Both the position numbers and the translations under genes were made by a program. From Acanthacorydalis orientalis (lineage: Eukaryota; Arthropoda; Insecta; Megaloptera; Corydalidae), in assembly GCA_034766995.1 (NCBI GenBank), contig CM068313.1:23449012-23513011 (forward strand): 64,000 nt of DNA, written 5' to 3'. Positions 38,757 through 52,441 of this stretch are shown here, in pieces. Under the pieces are notes generated by a model, which was not told the origin of the DNA, searched no databases, and saw only the letters and a program-made list of their open reading frames with translations. Positions within the stretch are counted from its first letter, which is position 1. Each line of letters starts with the position of its first letter.

Positions 38757-39738
38757 ATGGTTATATTATTACCACATAAAATAGTTTGAAGAACTAACAC
38801 ATTGAAAGTAAAAATCTTACAAATAGAACAATAATCTAAATAATACATTAATGTCTAAAACAAACATTGTGCACTTGATTTGAATATGTATTTAAACTTG
38901 TTCCCCTATATTCATCTCTGTTACGTAACTAAAAAGAATAAAATTAAAACCAACGTTGTGTTCGCATCTTGCACATGAGTACAGCTCTTCCAACGTTCTA
39001 AATATTAAAAATTAGAAAATAATCACAACCCAATTTCATTTATCGAATATGCATGAATATTGTTCTTTTTATAATGAATGAGTGTTTTTTAGAGTTTATT
39101 GTTGCATGCTTGTTTTTTTGTACTTTTCTTCTTTCTAAACCAAATATTGATTTACAAAAAAATCTTATAACCGACTTCACCCTGTGTCTATTTTAAATTA
39201 TATCATATTTTACCAAATAAAATTGTGTTATTAATAAATAAATATACTTTCATATTAAAAAAGGGAAGAAGAACATATATATAATTTAGAATATATATAT
39301 AATTTATTTTGAATGAAGTGATGTATTGATGAATTTTCCTTTAAATATGAAAATAGAAGTATTCCAAAAAACTACGTAGCTAATAATAGTTTTAAGAATA
39401 TCTGCTATAAGACTGCATGTTTAACGCCTTATGTATATTTTATCCATAAAAATCATTTCACACAGTTAACTTCGTTACCAACCTACCACTTATTTTTAAT
39501 AGGTTGTATTATAGTTTAACATTGTACAATATATGTTATTAAGTACATAAAAGCAAATATTTTGTACCAAAAAATAACTCCTTTGTTATTTATAATATAC
39601 CTAGCATTAATCATTATAGAAAATGTTTTTCCTGAAAACATTTATCTCACTGTAACATTAATCATATTAAAACTTTGTCATTTTAGTTAACATAAAAATC
39701 AACATTTTTGGTACAATTTGAAGTTTTGTATATAATAA

Positions 39739-39798
<60 letters not shown>

Positions 39799-40531
39799 CT
39801 TGATTTAATGATTGTAAAATATAAATAGTTTCGAAAGTTCTATGGAAAAATCTGAATAAAATAATTTTTCAAATGTAACATTTTAATCATACATTTAATA
39901 AAATACGAAAAAATACAATTGTGGAATAAATCTTAATTAAATGAATTGTACGTATATTTTACAGTTTCAAAACATTCAGTTTCATAATGGATTAAAATGT
40001 GTAAATTTGATATAAGTAATCTTTCGTAAGTTTTAAACTCGACAAAGTAGTTATAAATCACAAATACTTGTTATTGTAATATTAGCTACTTTTAATCTAG
40101 TCTTTTATAAATATATTAAATATTTACTTAGTTGTAAAACTTTATTATTATAAAGATTTTTTGTTTATTTTATTTTAAATAGCCTCAGCATTTACCAAAA
40201 ATAACAAATATTAGTTTTGTGTATGATACTATAGAAAACACACAAACATAAACTATATATATATATATATAATACATATATATATACATATATATGTAAT
40301 GTGTATTAGTACGTATATATCACTTTTCTAGTATGCATAAAAATACCTTGGATTAAAGTGTACATTTAACAAAGTGTTATAAATAAAAGTAACTTATTAC
40401 GTCACCAAATTTGTACAAAAAAATGAAATATGAATATACATATCTAATTATTGAATTCATATGAAAATTCTCCAATCCATTGTTTATTTTTAATTTCTAA
40501 AAATTACATTAGAAGGGTTAATTTTGTGTTG

Positions 40532-40532
<1 letters not shown>

Positions 40533-40577
<45 letters not shown>

Positions 40578-40598
40578 ATATATATATATGTATATATG

Positions 40599-40638
<40 letters not shown>

Positions 40639-40640
40639 TG

Positions 40641-40678
<38 letters not shown>

Positions 40679-40681
40679 TAC
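40533..40681. repeat. Interrupted (TA)n tract
   Basis: About 150 bp of TA with repeated ATGTATAT interruptions. Confidence 0.95.
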
Positions 40682-43186
40682 AGTTATAAATGTATGGTGT
40701 AAAATAAATTATCTGAATATATACATAAACTAGATATCGTTCCGTAAAAGAATTATTACATATATTAATATCAAAATAATACGAAAATGTTATGAAATGA
40801 AACAGAAATCAATATATAAATAGTTAATCACTCAAATATTAACATTTTACAAATATAAAATATAACACATTATAAAAATAAAATGCACTATATAAAATAT
40901 ATATTAAAAAATACCTTACACTGCATAATGAATGTTGTACCTTTAGACTAACCTTCGAATATAAAACTGATCCCTTATGTATACTGATTATCTCTAAAAG
41001 ATAGAATTTTCCACATTTTGTGTTTTCAGAACAAATATATGTTTTCTTCAATATATGTAATATTTCATGAATATTAAAATACGCGACAACTAATTGCACT
41101 TATTATTATGTATATTTTATTAACATCGATTTTATTTATAACATTATTTTTACACAAAATTAACCCATTATATTAATAAATATAAGTATATTGTACGGGT
41201 TGTGTTAATTTCATAATTATAATTTTATACTTTTATAATTTGTACAATGTTTATTATTTATATTATAGCTATAAAGTAACTGATGTTACCCAAAGACACG
41301 TGATATTGCAAATTTATTTATATGCTTTTAAGTAAGTTTATTCATATTGTATTCTAATAAATGTGTATTTGTGGACCATAATGAGAAGTAAAATAATGTC
41401 ATTAATTATATATTGTTTATAATCCCCTTAAGTTTTCATGAAGTATTTTTAGATTAATTATAATTATAGAAAGTGATGTTTTTTAGATTTGTTTTTTTTT
41501 AGAACTTACATATTATATTAATTTTACAATTTTACAAGGAGTATTTTTATAAACACGTATCATTTGTTTCATTGTTGTATCGCAACAATTTATTAAAAAT
41601 TTAACACAAATTCTACCACAAACTGATATTTTTAACACAAATCCTGCAAAAAAATATGTACTTTTCGTCAAATGTAAAATGAACAGTTCAATTAATTAAA
41701 AATTTTAAATCTTAGTGTTTTATTTCATTCGTATAATAAAGACGTTTTCAATTTGTAGAATATTCATCCGCTGTTTAATAACGTGTCATTTTTCGCATGT
41801 TTATTCTTAACAATAATTTTCGAATGCATAAACTTAAATTTTTAAAATTATTGAAAATGTTAAATGAATTATATTTGACGTTAAATTTTAAGGTAAGTAT
41901 TCTTTTCAATTTCTATAAATCACAATATTTCATAAAATAATTTATTTTTTAGGAAAAGTATTGATAACACCTACTTCTCTAAAAACAAATTATTATTTCG
42001 AGTTTCATTATATTGAAATGTTGAAAATCTATACATGCATTAAATGATTAATATTTTCTGTCTTAGAAAATATTTAAAACACGCCATTCACTCTCACAAA
42101 AAATTGTATTTCAACAATGAGAGTATTTTATTGTACAACGTATTCAAATTTTAAATCTTTTATAATTTAATTAATAACGCTATGGCAACAAAATTGTATT
42201 ATTTTACTAATATTTTACCTAACGCGAGTGTTAAAATATTTAAATAATATATATATAGTTAAAAGGAAAGAATTCAAATTCTGGTTTCAAATGGAAAGTA
42301 AGTTCAATATTATATTATCATGTTATTATTTAATAAATATACAATACTGTACAAAGAATATATGTTAGCATAAATAACATCGAAAAAAGACACAAATTCA
42401 AGTCACGATCTGTCAACAGATTTATGAATATGTCGAAATCTGTATTAATATAAATTTACAAATATCACGCAATGTTTGCGGTTTATATGATACACTTATG
42501 TAATAAAAATCAATTTACATATAGACATTCAAAAAAATCTATACATTTAAATTATATGTACCTATATAAAATTATTACTATATATATATATATGGTAAAT
42601 ATAACATTTTTTATTTCATGAGAGACAACTTTATTTTCTTTTGTTTTCCAGCTAAATTAACTGATTCAAATTTTTAATCAACACATTAAATAATTATCAC
42701 ATAAAAATATGTTAAAACAAATCGCAAATATGGTGCAAATTCATTGTGGCTTGTTTAAAAAAGTATTCAAAATATTTTTGAAATTAGTAATAAGCACAAA
42801 GAATTTTCAATCGAATATTTGCATCTTTTCTTGTAATATATATCATTTTTATCGAAAATAAAAATTAATTATAAAAAGGGTTTAATGGCCTACAATTTCA
42901 ATCAAATAGAATTGATGCTTAGAAATGTACATACCCTCTATAAGACCTATTATTATTATTATAAATAACATTAATTTTTTTCACTAGAAAAAATATGTTT
43001 TCAACATCGATAACTTTGATGTAAATACTATACATTATGTTGATTTGGGTTGAGCTAGCTATGTTAATTTTGTGGCAAAAATGATTGTACACAGATTAGT
43101 TTTATCAGATAAGTTTCTTGATTTTATGCTAGGAGTGAATAACGTCTTCAATTTGTAGTTCTCTCCCAATTCTCAAAGTATGCTTT

Positions 43187-43232
<46 letters not shown>

Positions 43233-45621
43233 AATATACAATCTAAAAACAATAAAATAAAAAGCGAAATAGATCTAATGGAAATTAATGTTCAAGCTTC
43301 ATTGCCTACAATAAGTTATATACTCTGAAAATATGATGGTCTTTCAAAATTGTATAAACTTAATAATTCCATAAAAATTATCAAAAAAATGAGTAGTTAA
43401 ACTTCTGTACTCCATTTTATATGAAAAATATATATTTTTTTTTTAATTTTTCCTCAGGTATTTTAAATATTTAATAGCATTGATTTTTATGCAAAAACAT
43501 CAGTTATCAATATATCAATAAACCAAATATAATGAACTTCGATGAAATCGATGATTGAAATCGATGTAAAAAACTTTAAAAATTAACTATAATATATTTA
43601 TTTTCGATGTATATACCTAATCATCCCAATTTTATGATACATCTAATAAATAGAGAATGAAATTTATTCACATAAAATTACATTTAAATAATTATAATTT
43701 ATCAAAAATTACAATACATTGGTAGTACTTATGGATATATATATATGGGTGTGTGTATGTATGTGATATGTGAAAATAAATATTCTTAAATTAAGTTCAA
43801 AAATAAATAGAAAAATATTGGACAAGTTTAGCAAAAATAATCAAAATATCAATCCAAAAAAATGTTAAATCACAGATACATTATGAAATTAAATCTATCA
43901 AAAATCAAAATTTCTTAAAACATAATTTAGAAAACATTACTCATATTTTATTATATATATATATATATATATATATAAGCATATAAACATTTTTTCTTTT
44001 GAACAAAAAAAATAAATACATCAAACAATACTACATAACAACACATTTTATTGATGAATAATAATATACTTTTATGGCAGTTCTTTTCAGAACTTTTTTT
44101 CCTTATAAGGACCAATAATAAAAACAAGTTATGCATCAAATGAGATGAAAAACTTCAATAAAATTATAGTTACTGTTGTTCTTTGTTACACATATCCGTT
44201 TTTACTTGAAGAACAAATAATATGTTTTGATGTTTTATCGAACCAAACTAAATTGGCTGTAATAGTTTCGAAGCATGCCATTATGCAGAGGGTTGGGAAA
44301 TATTCTCCAATAAGTAAATTGCGAAATCTATTTTATGCACAAACTTTTAAAATATAAATGTATTTTAAAAAAAACACGCAAAACAGTCAAAAACATTAAA
44401 ATAATTTTATTTTATTGTTTCTAATGTTTATTTCATTATATTACATTTAAAAAAATATACAAAAAATGAAACCTGTTGTGAAGATTGGTTCGTATATATT
44501 AAGAAAATTTCCGAAGATGTAAATATGAAATGTATAAAAATGAGAATATTAGAAATAAAAAATATGATATCTTAAAACCATTTATATTCATAAATAGATA
44601 AAGTGGTGGATCCTATCCGATTTATTGTGCAGAGTATAATTTAAAAGTACAAAGGGTATTTCATAAAAAGCTTATGCAAGGAAAAATACATACATGTTTA
44701 ATAAAATTAAACTCCAAAATTATGTCGTCAGAATTAATGCCATAGTTAAAAAAATACGAAAAACCTTTCAGAAATGTAGATTTCTTAGATGTGAAAAATA
44801 GAATTCAAGTATCATAAGAATGAAAGACCAATAACCAGTAAAACGAACAAAACATTAAATTTGAACCAAAAAATATTCGTAGTTAAAGTTTGTAATGGGG
44901 TATTAAATGTTATGACACTTGTGTTCATAGATAATGTAATGAATATTTATCAAAATAATTTGAAAACATGATAAAAATTAAGTCTACAAAAATATATTTA
45001 CAACATGCCAACTTACTTAAACTTACTTACTTCCATTGCCAACTTACTCAATTCCACAGCTTTGGTAGCCATGTATGAATTATTTATCATACTGCTTATA
45101 CAATACCTACAACAGTTCAATCACCAAATCGCAAAACGATTAAGTGTTTAACGATTAAGAACATAAGTAGAAAAATATAAAAAATATAACATTACAAATA
45201 AGACCACAAAACCAGCTTTCATTTATTATCGGATCAGTGGTACAAAATTCAATCAGAACTTACTCGGAAATTATTTCTTTCTATTCTAAAAAGATTGAAG
45301 GACGTTGTTAAACGAAAAAAAGAGATAATAAATACTAAACATTTTTTTTATTAATTTTTATTTAAAAAAATATAAATGTGCCAATAAATTTTCTCAAATT
45401 AAAACTTATAGTAGTATATATTATTGTTTTTAATCTGAATAAATTGTCCCTTTACTTCTTTCTTTATTCAATTTTACATAGAAATTTATAGAATAATTAA
45501 AATAATGATAATGTAAAATTAGTATTCGCCGTTTAGTATTAAAAAAGGATGTAGTGAATATATTTGAATAATTATAATAGTGAATATATTTCTAATAATT
45601 TCTCATAGCCATTATATACAT

Positions 45622-45683
<62 letters not shown>

Positions 45684-46184
45684 TTCTAATGTTTTTATTA
45701 AAATATCTCTTTTGATTAAAAATGAATAAGTTTTCTGTTGGAATTGTTTATTTTATATTAAAAGCGATTTTAATTAAATGAATCCTCATTTCAATTTATA
45801 AAAATATTTTTTATTGATTCAATTTATAAAAAAATAATAAGTTATATTACAAATGTGTGTATTGTAGTTACGTATTTTCCTCAGTACCTTTGATATTTTA
45901 ATGTTATTTTCATTTTGTTGTACATCAAACAGCTGTTATTAAAATATTCTTGTTCGCTTGTTGTATCAGAATGAATGTGGTACGCCAATACACATCTATT
46001 ATCTAGTTTATTCCATGGGAAATTTTGCAACATGCAATAAATATTTCATATAGTATGCGGATAGAATCGACTAAACATGGACTGAATTATCTGTCAATCA
46101 TCCTGAAGGAGAATCCATGCTATGATAATTCTTCAACATTATTGTAGCCACGCCAGTATTGTATCATAGCTCACAGATATAAGT

Positions 46185-47169
46185 ATGAAAACAAATGAGT
46201 GTTCTATGTACGTGTCTAATTTTCATTTTAATTTAAATAAAGGTTTTAGTGATCCTGATGAGTTAATTTCAGTACCTGATGTTGGTTAGTTCGATGTTTG
46301 TTTATAAATTTATTTAAATAATATTTATATATAACTATATAGATTTATAAATTATTTTAGTAATATATATATATATACTTACATTAACATTAAAACATAA
46401 ATTTATGAATAAATTTTAACTAATAATATTGTGTTTATCGATAATATTTCATGTTATAAACAAATAACATAAAACTTTAATAGATAACAAACTTATATCT
46501 ATATACATAATTAAAATTTACCCTCAATATTATGAACCGTTGCATAAAATGATTAATTAAATAGTGAAAAAAACATTATTAAAAAATAAATCGAAGCTTA
46601 CAATATACGTCGACAAATAATGTTAAAAATTCAATAAAGGAAAGCAAAATTTATTAGCAAATTTTCTCCGTTAATTTTAATAGTTTGAATATTATGCGAT
46701 TAAAAAAAATTAAAAAATAAACATATATTCAATTTATGTTCATTTGAAATTAATCTTCGTAGAACGTTCCTCTCGAGGTCCTATATCAGTTCTAAATATA
46801 ATTAAAACCAATATAAATCAAATTTGTATAAAAACTTAATTTTTATTCCGATATTTCATATGTTATTACTGTATTATTTTACTTTTATCTAAATATATAG
46901 TTCTAAAATAAAATAAAGTATCTATTATTAGTAGAAACTAATTAACAAGCAATAACATGATCGAGAGTGAAATATAATATTTAAAACAAAGCTTTGTATT
47001 AAATTTAAGGAAAATTGTCTAACATTTGTTTACACTATATAAAAAACTACAACTTTTTCCATTGAAACTAGTTAAAAAAGGTATCGATTAAAACAAATTA
47101 AATTACAAATTAGAAGAATATTTTGTATACTGTCATATAATTTATTATTAATCAAATTATTTTATACTA

Positions 47170-47205
<36 letters not shown>

Positions 47206-47245
47206 AATTAGTATAAAATAATTCGATTAATAATAAATTGTATGG

Positions 47246-47305
<60 letters not shown>

Positions 47306-47887
47306 CTTTAATATTAGAAAAAAAAGTAAATTTTTAACTGTAATAAAAAAATGTGAAAAAAGAAAAATCTCGGAATCTTATTAGTTGGTACTTATTTCTA
47401 TTTCAAAGGAGTTATACAATCTTAAAATACATAATTATGAGAAATCATGGGAAAAATATGAAATTTCAAAATATTGTAAAATACAATTAGTATATTAACA
47501 ATTAATTTTCTGAACTGTATTTATTTTTCTAATAAATAATATTATATTATTAGTATATTATAGTAATATTCTTTTTTTCTATTCAAATGAAAATCATACA
47601 GCAACATATATTTATTTAATAATCCAATACAAAGTGTTTATAAAGTTATCTTTTCTGTGAATACACAAAACTTGATTCTTTAAAGAAGTCATTAAGGCGA
47701 AACATAATTATTAATGATAGTTTATTTTGCGATCGATAGCGAGTATTTCACACGTAAAATAATAATTAACAATATTTATCTATGTATAGGAGCATAATAA
47801 TTGTGACTTGTTGACTGATACAATATTTTCACATATTTATGTTTGTAAATATTTTTCAATTCTTTAAATCGTTTCATGACAATACTT

Positions 47888-47936
<49 letters not shown>

Positions 47937-49689
47937 TTTTAATAATAAAAAGTATCAAGTAAATATTAAAAAATAAAATATTAAATAAGATATATTACTA
48001 AATCATAAAATATACATTTTACAACTTTTATATATTTTACAAATAAAAATTTTCTATAATTAAAAATTTATAGATTTTGAATATGTGTTGGTGAGGCGAC
48101 CTCCGGCTTCAATATGTTTTGGATCGGCATTAGAACGGGAAGTTCTGCCTGTTACGGGAAAATCAGTTTCTCCATTTATGCGATTACATATCACAGAAGT
48201 GTTTCCAAAGGTTTCACCTCAGTTATACGACTTAAAAATTAAGACTGCCTTATATCCAATTACAAACAAGGTAAATAAACACCTCCAAAATGAAACGAAT
48301 CGAAAAATGTGAAAAATGAACTTGAAACAGTAAACCTACTAAAGATCAAAAAATGTACTTTAACTATACGAGGGTTGTTTGATAAGCTTGGTAATTTTTT
48401 TATGAGATAGTGTCACCATTCATTTGATAACGTCACGGCTATCAAGTGTCACTTTCCAAACTAGTATAAGCGAAATTTCAATCAGAGCGGACACGTTGTT
48501 CACGTTCTAGTGATCATTGTAGCAGTTTCTGTAAAAATGGAAAAAAACGAATGGATGGCCGTCCCTATAAAAGCGGAGTTAGATGAAGATTATGGGGACT
48601 CTGCATTAGCGTTGAAGACTGTTTATTTCTAGATAAATGAGTGTAAACGTGGCCAACATGCACTGAAGATGAAGCGCACTTTGAACGCCCAGTTGGGGTC
48701 ACCACGACGGATATCGTTGAAAAAATCCATGGTATCGTTATGGAAGAACGCCGAGTGAAAATGCACGAGACTGATGAGACTATAGGCATCTCAACTGAAT
48801 GAATGCAAAATATCCTGTACGAAAAATTGGACATGAAAAAACTGTGTGCGCGATGAGAGCCGCGATTATTGACTGTTAATCAAAAACGCACAGGAAAGGA
48901 CATTTGAATCCAGTGTTTGGTCATGTTTAATTGCAATCGGGTGCCCTTTTTACGTCGATTCGTCATCGTGGTTGAAATATGGATCCACCACTACACACCT
49001 GAGTCGACGCAACAGTCAAAGCAACTGACAACGACTGGTGGAAGTGCAGCCGACCGTTTTATCTAGTAGGAAGCTGATAGCCACTGTTATTTGTGATTCC
49101 CAGGAGATCATCCTGATCAACTACTTAACGAAGGGTAAAACGGTAACAGGAGCCTATTATGAAACATTATTGAACCGTTTGAAAGAAGAGCCGAAACAAA
49201 AACAACCGAAATTGCCACACAAAAAAGTATTCTTTCGCCAGGACAACGCGCCGTCCCATAATTCGTCTGTCGCAATAGCAAAATTGCACGAATTAGGCTT
49301 CAAATTAATTCCTCATCCAACTTATTCTCCGGAATTGGCCCCGTGCGACTTTTTCCTCTTTCCGAATTTGAAAATCTAACTCGGTGAGAAGAAATTCTCA
49401 TCGAATGAGGATGTCATCGCCGCCATCAATGCAAATTTTGCAGGCTCACTGGACCAAGTGTACAGCGCTCAATGGAGACTATGTTGAGAAATAAAATCAT
49501 TTGTTCCAAAAAACTTGCTTTTTTACCATACTTATCAAACGACACTCGTACATAATTGAACTACTAATATTGATTATAAAGCCTTTTTTCCTATATATTA
49601 TTTTCCATATATTCTTTCTATATATCTATAGCAACAAATTTCCAGTATTCAATTAACATATTTTTAAATCAATATTTTTCTCGCGTATG

Positions 49690-49755
<66 letters not shown>

Positions 49756-51144
49756 TGTTATTTTTATTACTTATATAAGATAAAATTTAACATATTTGTC
49801 CAATGGCATAATATTCATTAAAAATACATAAGCAACAAATTGTATAAATTGATTCTAAATAAATTTATAAAAAAAAACTTATTTCAAATTATTTTTTTAA
49901 TTTTCTGTAAAACGAAAATAATTAAAAATTATTAATTCCATAGGTAACAAGTAAAAAAGGATTTAGTGGATGTGCATCCAATGCACCTCGTTTCGAAAAA
50001 GATTCAAATCAAGTAACACCTCCATGCAACAAATACAATTTACGCGTATTCCCAAAGAACGTAAAAAAGAGCCATTATGCATTCAATCAAAATACTAAAA
50101 GAGTAACGTTTAAATCGAGCAATTATCCTAGGTATTGTATTCAAAAATTTTAACGATAAACATGAAATAAAATATTATGTTTATATTATGGTGAACACTA
50201 TTTTATCACATTCATCAAATATAATCACTTTTATTTAATTACATTCAAGCATTGGGACTTATAATATAGAAAAAAAAGATTGGAGAATTCCATTTAAGCA
50301 CAGCTTTAATGGAAAAACTACAATGATACCTGCAATTGAAGAAAAATGCGTACCATTTAATATGGATTGTTGTGAAATGTGTCGACTAACACCTCTCGGC
50401 GATTATTGGCACAAAAATTATTCAATTTTTTTATGTTTACAATGTTATAGTGACGAATATATAGAACATTCTAAATACAGCACAAAAGAATTAAAAACAT
50501 TTCAGGTAAATTTTAATTTGTAATAATAATCAATCAATTAATGCATAAAGTAATTACAGTTGTAACTATGAATAACATATGAACTATCTGTTTAAAAATT
50601 AAAAAATGCAACTTTCCTAGAAATAAGTAATACAATTTATAATTTTATTTACTATATTTAAATTATAAAATATTTTAAAATCATTTCTTTAATAATTAAA
50701 TTGCAATAAATACTTTCCAGTTATCAAATTATTATAATTTTATCAATCTGTTGTGAAATGTACACTATTATTAAATTTCTTATTATAATTCATAATCTAA
50801 TAGAAAAAACAGCTTTAATTTGTAATGAATTTCTGTTACCTGTATTATAATCATATCTTTGAAAAAAACAATTATCCTAAAATAGTTCTATATAAAAAGT
50901 TTGTTTAAATGCTAATATATAAACTCTGTTTTAGTTAATACGAGATTGTTCCTTCATGCACAATCACGAAAATACCACTGCTGGAATAAGAATAATACCT
51001 CAACGAACTGTGAACAAAAAACATAAAATTGAAGTATATCTCACTCAGTATTTCAAAGATTTTATACCGCAGCCGCTTGCTTTTACTTCAATTAGAAGTG
51101 CTGATGTTACGAACTTTAAAGATTCTTATTTATGTTTTGAATAA
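46185..51144 (+). CDS. PIFO: Pitchfork-like ciliary protein with CxxC-CxxC insertion
   Basis: Pitchfork (PIFO/CIMAP3) acts at the base of cilia and in ciliary microtubules. Five exons join in phase: 46185-46284, 48074-48270, 49944-50131, 50250-50505, 50935-51144, giving about 316 residues. Order-preserving resemblances to human PIFO, recalled from memory: CFGSALEREVLP near residue 48 (FGTCQQRKLFP), TSKKGFSGCASNAPRF at about 101-116 (TSIKGYTLGARTAVRF), YPSIGTYNIEKK at 160-171 (YPSPGAYNPEKK), and KKHKIEVYLTQYF near the end (HRNRVAYLSLYY). The GTYNI element is a degenerate version of the Pro-Gly-Pro-rich repeat of sperm-tail proteins. Residues 203-227 hold C-x2-C, then 17 residues, then C-x2-C, a possible zinc ribbon not in the human protein. 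The protein is longer than human PIFO (about 190). Intron 2 contains a deleted mariner. Exon 1 is assigned only by phase and donor GTTAGT. Confidence 0.7.
47134..47244. repeat. Near-perfect palindrome centred on a TA tract
   Basis: About 44 bp arms at 47134-47177 and 47202-47244 are reverse complements with about two mismatches (TTATTATTAATCAAATTATT against AATAATTCGATTAATAATAA). They flank a (TA)n core in pitchfork intron 1. A second, longer TA tract follows at 47251-47301. Confidence 0.8.
48369..49548 (+). mobile_element. Deleted and decayed mariner in pitchfork intron 2
   Basis: Terminal repeats CGAGGGTTGTTTGATAAGCT and, as the reverse complement of the right end, CGAGTGTCGTTTGATAAGTA are bounded by TA at 48367-48368 and 49549-49550. 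The element is about 1180 bp. The transposase begins MEKNEWMAV at 48537. A better-preserved block of 113 codons (49038-49379) holds LINYLTKGKTVTGAYYETLL, FFRQDNAPSHNSS and HPTYSPELAPCDFFLFPNLK. It carries small deletions and several stops, so no active transposase is encoded. Confidence 0.88.
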
Positions 51145-51971
51145 TCATAATAACTCAATTTTACTTTCCGAATTCATTCAGATTCATTCTAATCCCATTT
51201 CATCCACAAAATCAGAAATTATTTGAAGACAATGGATAATAAAAATCGAAAATACAACTATTACTATCATTTTTCAAATTTTATGTTCAATTAAAAATGT
51301 ACATTATTTAATTGAAGTTATTAATTAAATGAACATAGTTATACATTAAAATTTTCAAAAAAAAACAAACTCATTTTAATGACCTATATTCTCATGCACT
51401 AAACTAGATATTTAATTAGAGGTAAACTAATAATTACTAAAAATCTATAAAACAACTTAATTTGAATTGCATTAAAATATAAGTAGATTCTTTTTTGAGC
51501 CTCAAATATATTTATTGCTGCAAATTAATTTTTTAAAAATGTACAATTATTTTCATTTTTTTATAAAACAACGAATGTTTTATTTTAATGTTTATTTTAC
51601 AAACCAATAATGTTCGACTTGGATTTAATTTCATGACTTCAAAAACAAAGTGCTTTTATTAAAAAAATACTCTGAATCAAAGTTTTTTAGATATAATAAA
51701 AAAATAAAGATGTAATAAATGCAAATCTCTGTCTAATATACTAATACTTCGCACCAGATTACCTTTGTAACAACATTAAAATATGTAAATTTTTAGACTT
51801 AAATGATCTATTACTAAATAAAAGCCTCTTAATTCTAAGTATCCAATACCTTTTACCATACATTTCCAGTGTATTTTTTAATAACCTGTGGAATATGGTT
51901 ATTAAAATATACACTGGATTCCAAGGATATTCGGCTTATTGGTTTCTTTTTCAGTATTTTTATATTTCTTG

Positions 51972-52017
<46 letters not shown>

Positions 52018-52441
52018 GTATGTATGTATGTATGTGTATGTATAATTAATAAAAATAAAAGTACAAATCAAAAGAATACATAAATGAATAACAAATTGAT
52101 CAAGTAAGCCTTAGAAAATAGAAATTTTTAACACTTTTTTGCACTCATATTGATAAATTACCACAACATTGTAGAAAAACAGTTGGCATTACATAAAAAT
52201 CAACAATATAAACAGTTACATAAAACTCATCACTGTATGACAAAGAGAACAAGAAAGTTTAAGTTTTTTCTGTATCATTCCTTCTCCAACCAAGTATGAC
52301 AGGCAGCAACCCCGTCAAAATATCAATAATGACAATGTTATTCATCACAAATAAAACTTGGATATCAAAAACGCTCAAATAAATAAAGTTTCTCGACAAC
52401 AAATAAAAATATTTTTAGTTTCACCATGACTAATTACAAAA
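51145..52441. other. Spacer between pitchfork and ARL13B
   Basis: No gene. It holds one TA tract at 51977-52013 with GTAT repeats beyond it, and the presumed ARL13B leader before 52442. Confidence 0.6.

Larger units (their letters stand above)
37307..46184. other. Kazrin 3' UTR and intergenic DNA up to pitchfork
   Basis: About 8.9 kb without a supported gene. It contains several TA arrays, one TA-centred inverted repeat, and AT-rich unique DNA. A 70-codon frame at 44145-44357 has no recognisable domain. The GC-richer stretch 45950-46184 is probably the pitchfork 5' leader. Confidence 0.6.

Noticed and set aside
44145..44357. 70-codon ORF in the kazrin-pitchfork spacer
   Set aside because: No recognisable domain, no splice partners and no composition shift.
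46185..46241. Alternative donor in pitchfork exon 1 (AAAG then GTTTTA)
   Set aside because: It leaves phase 0, which does not fit the acceptor at 48074; the donor after 46284 does.
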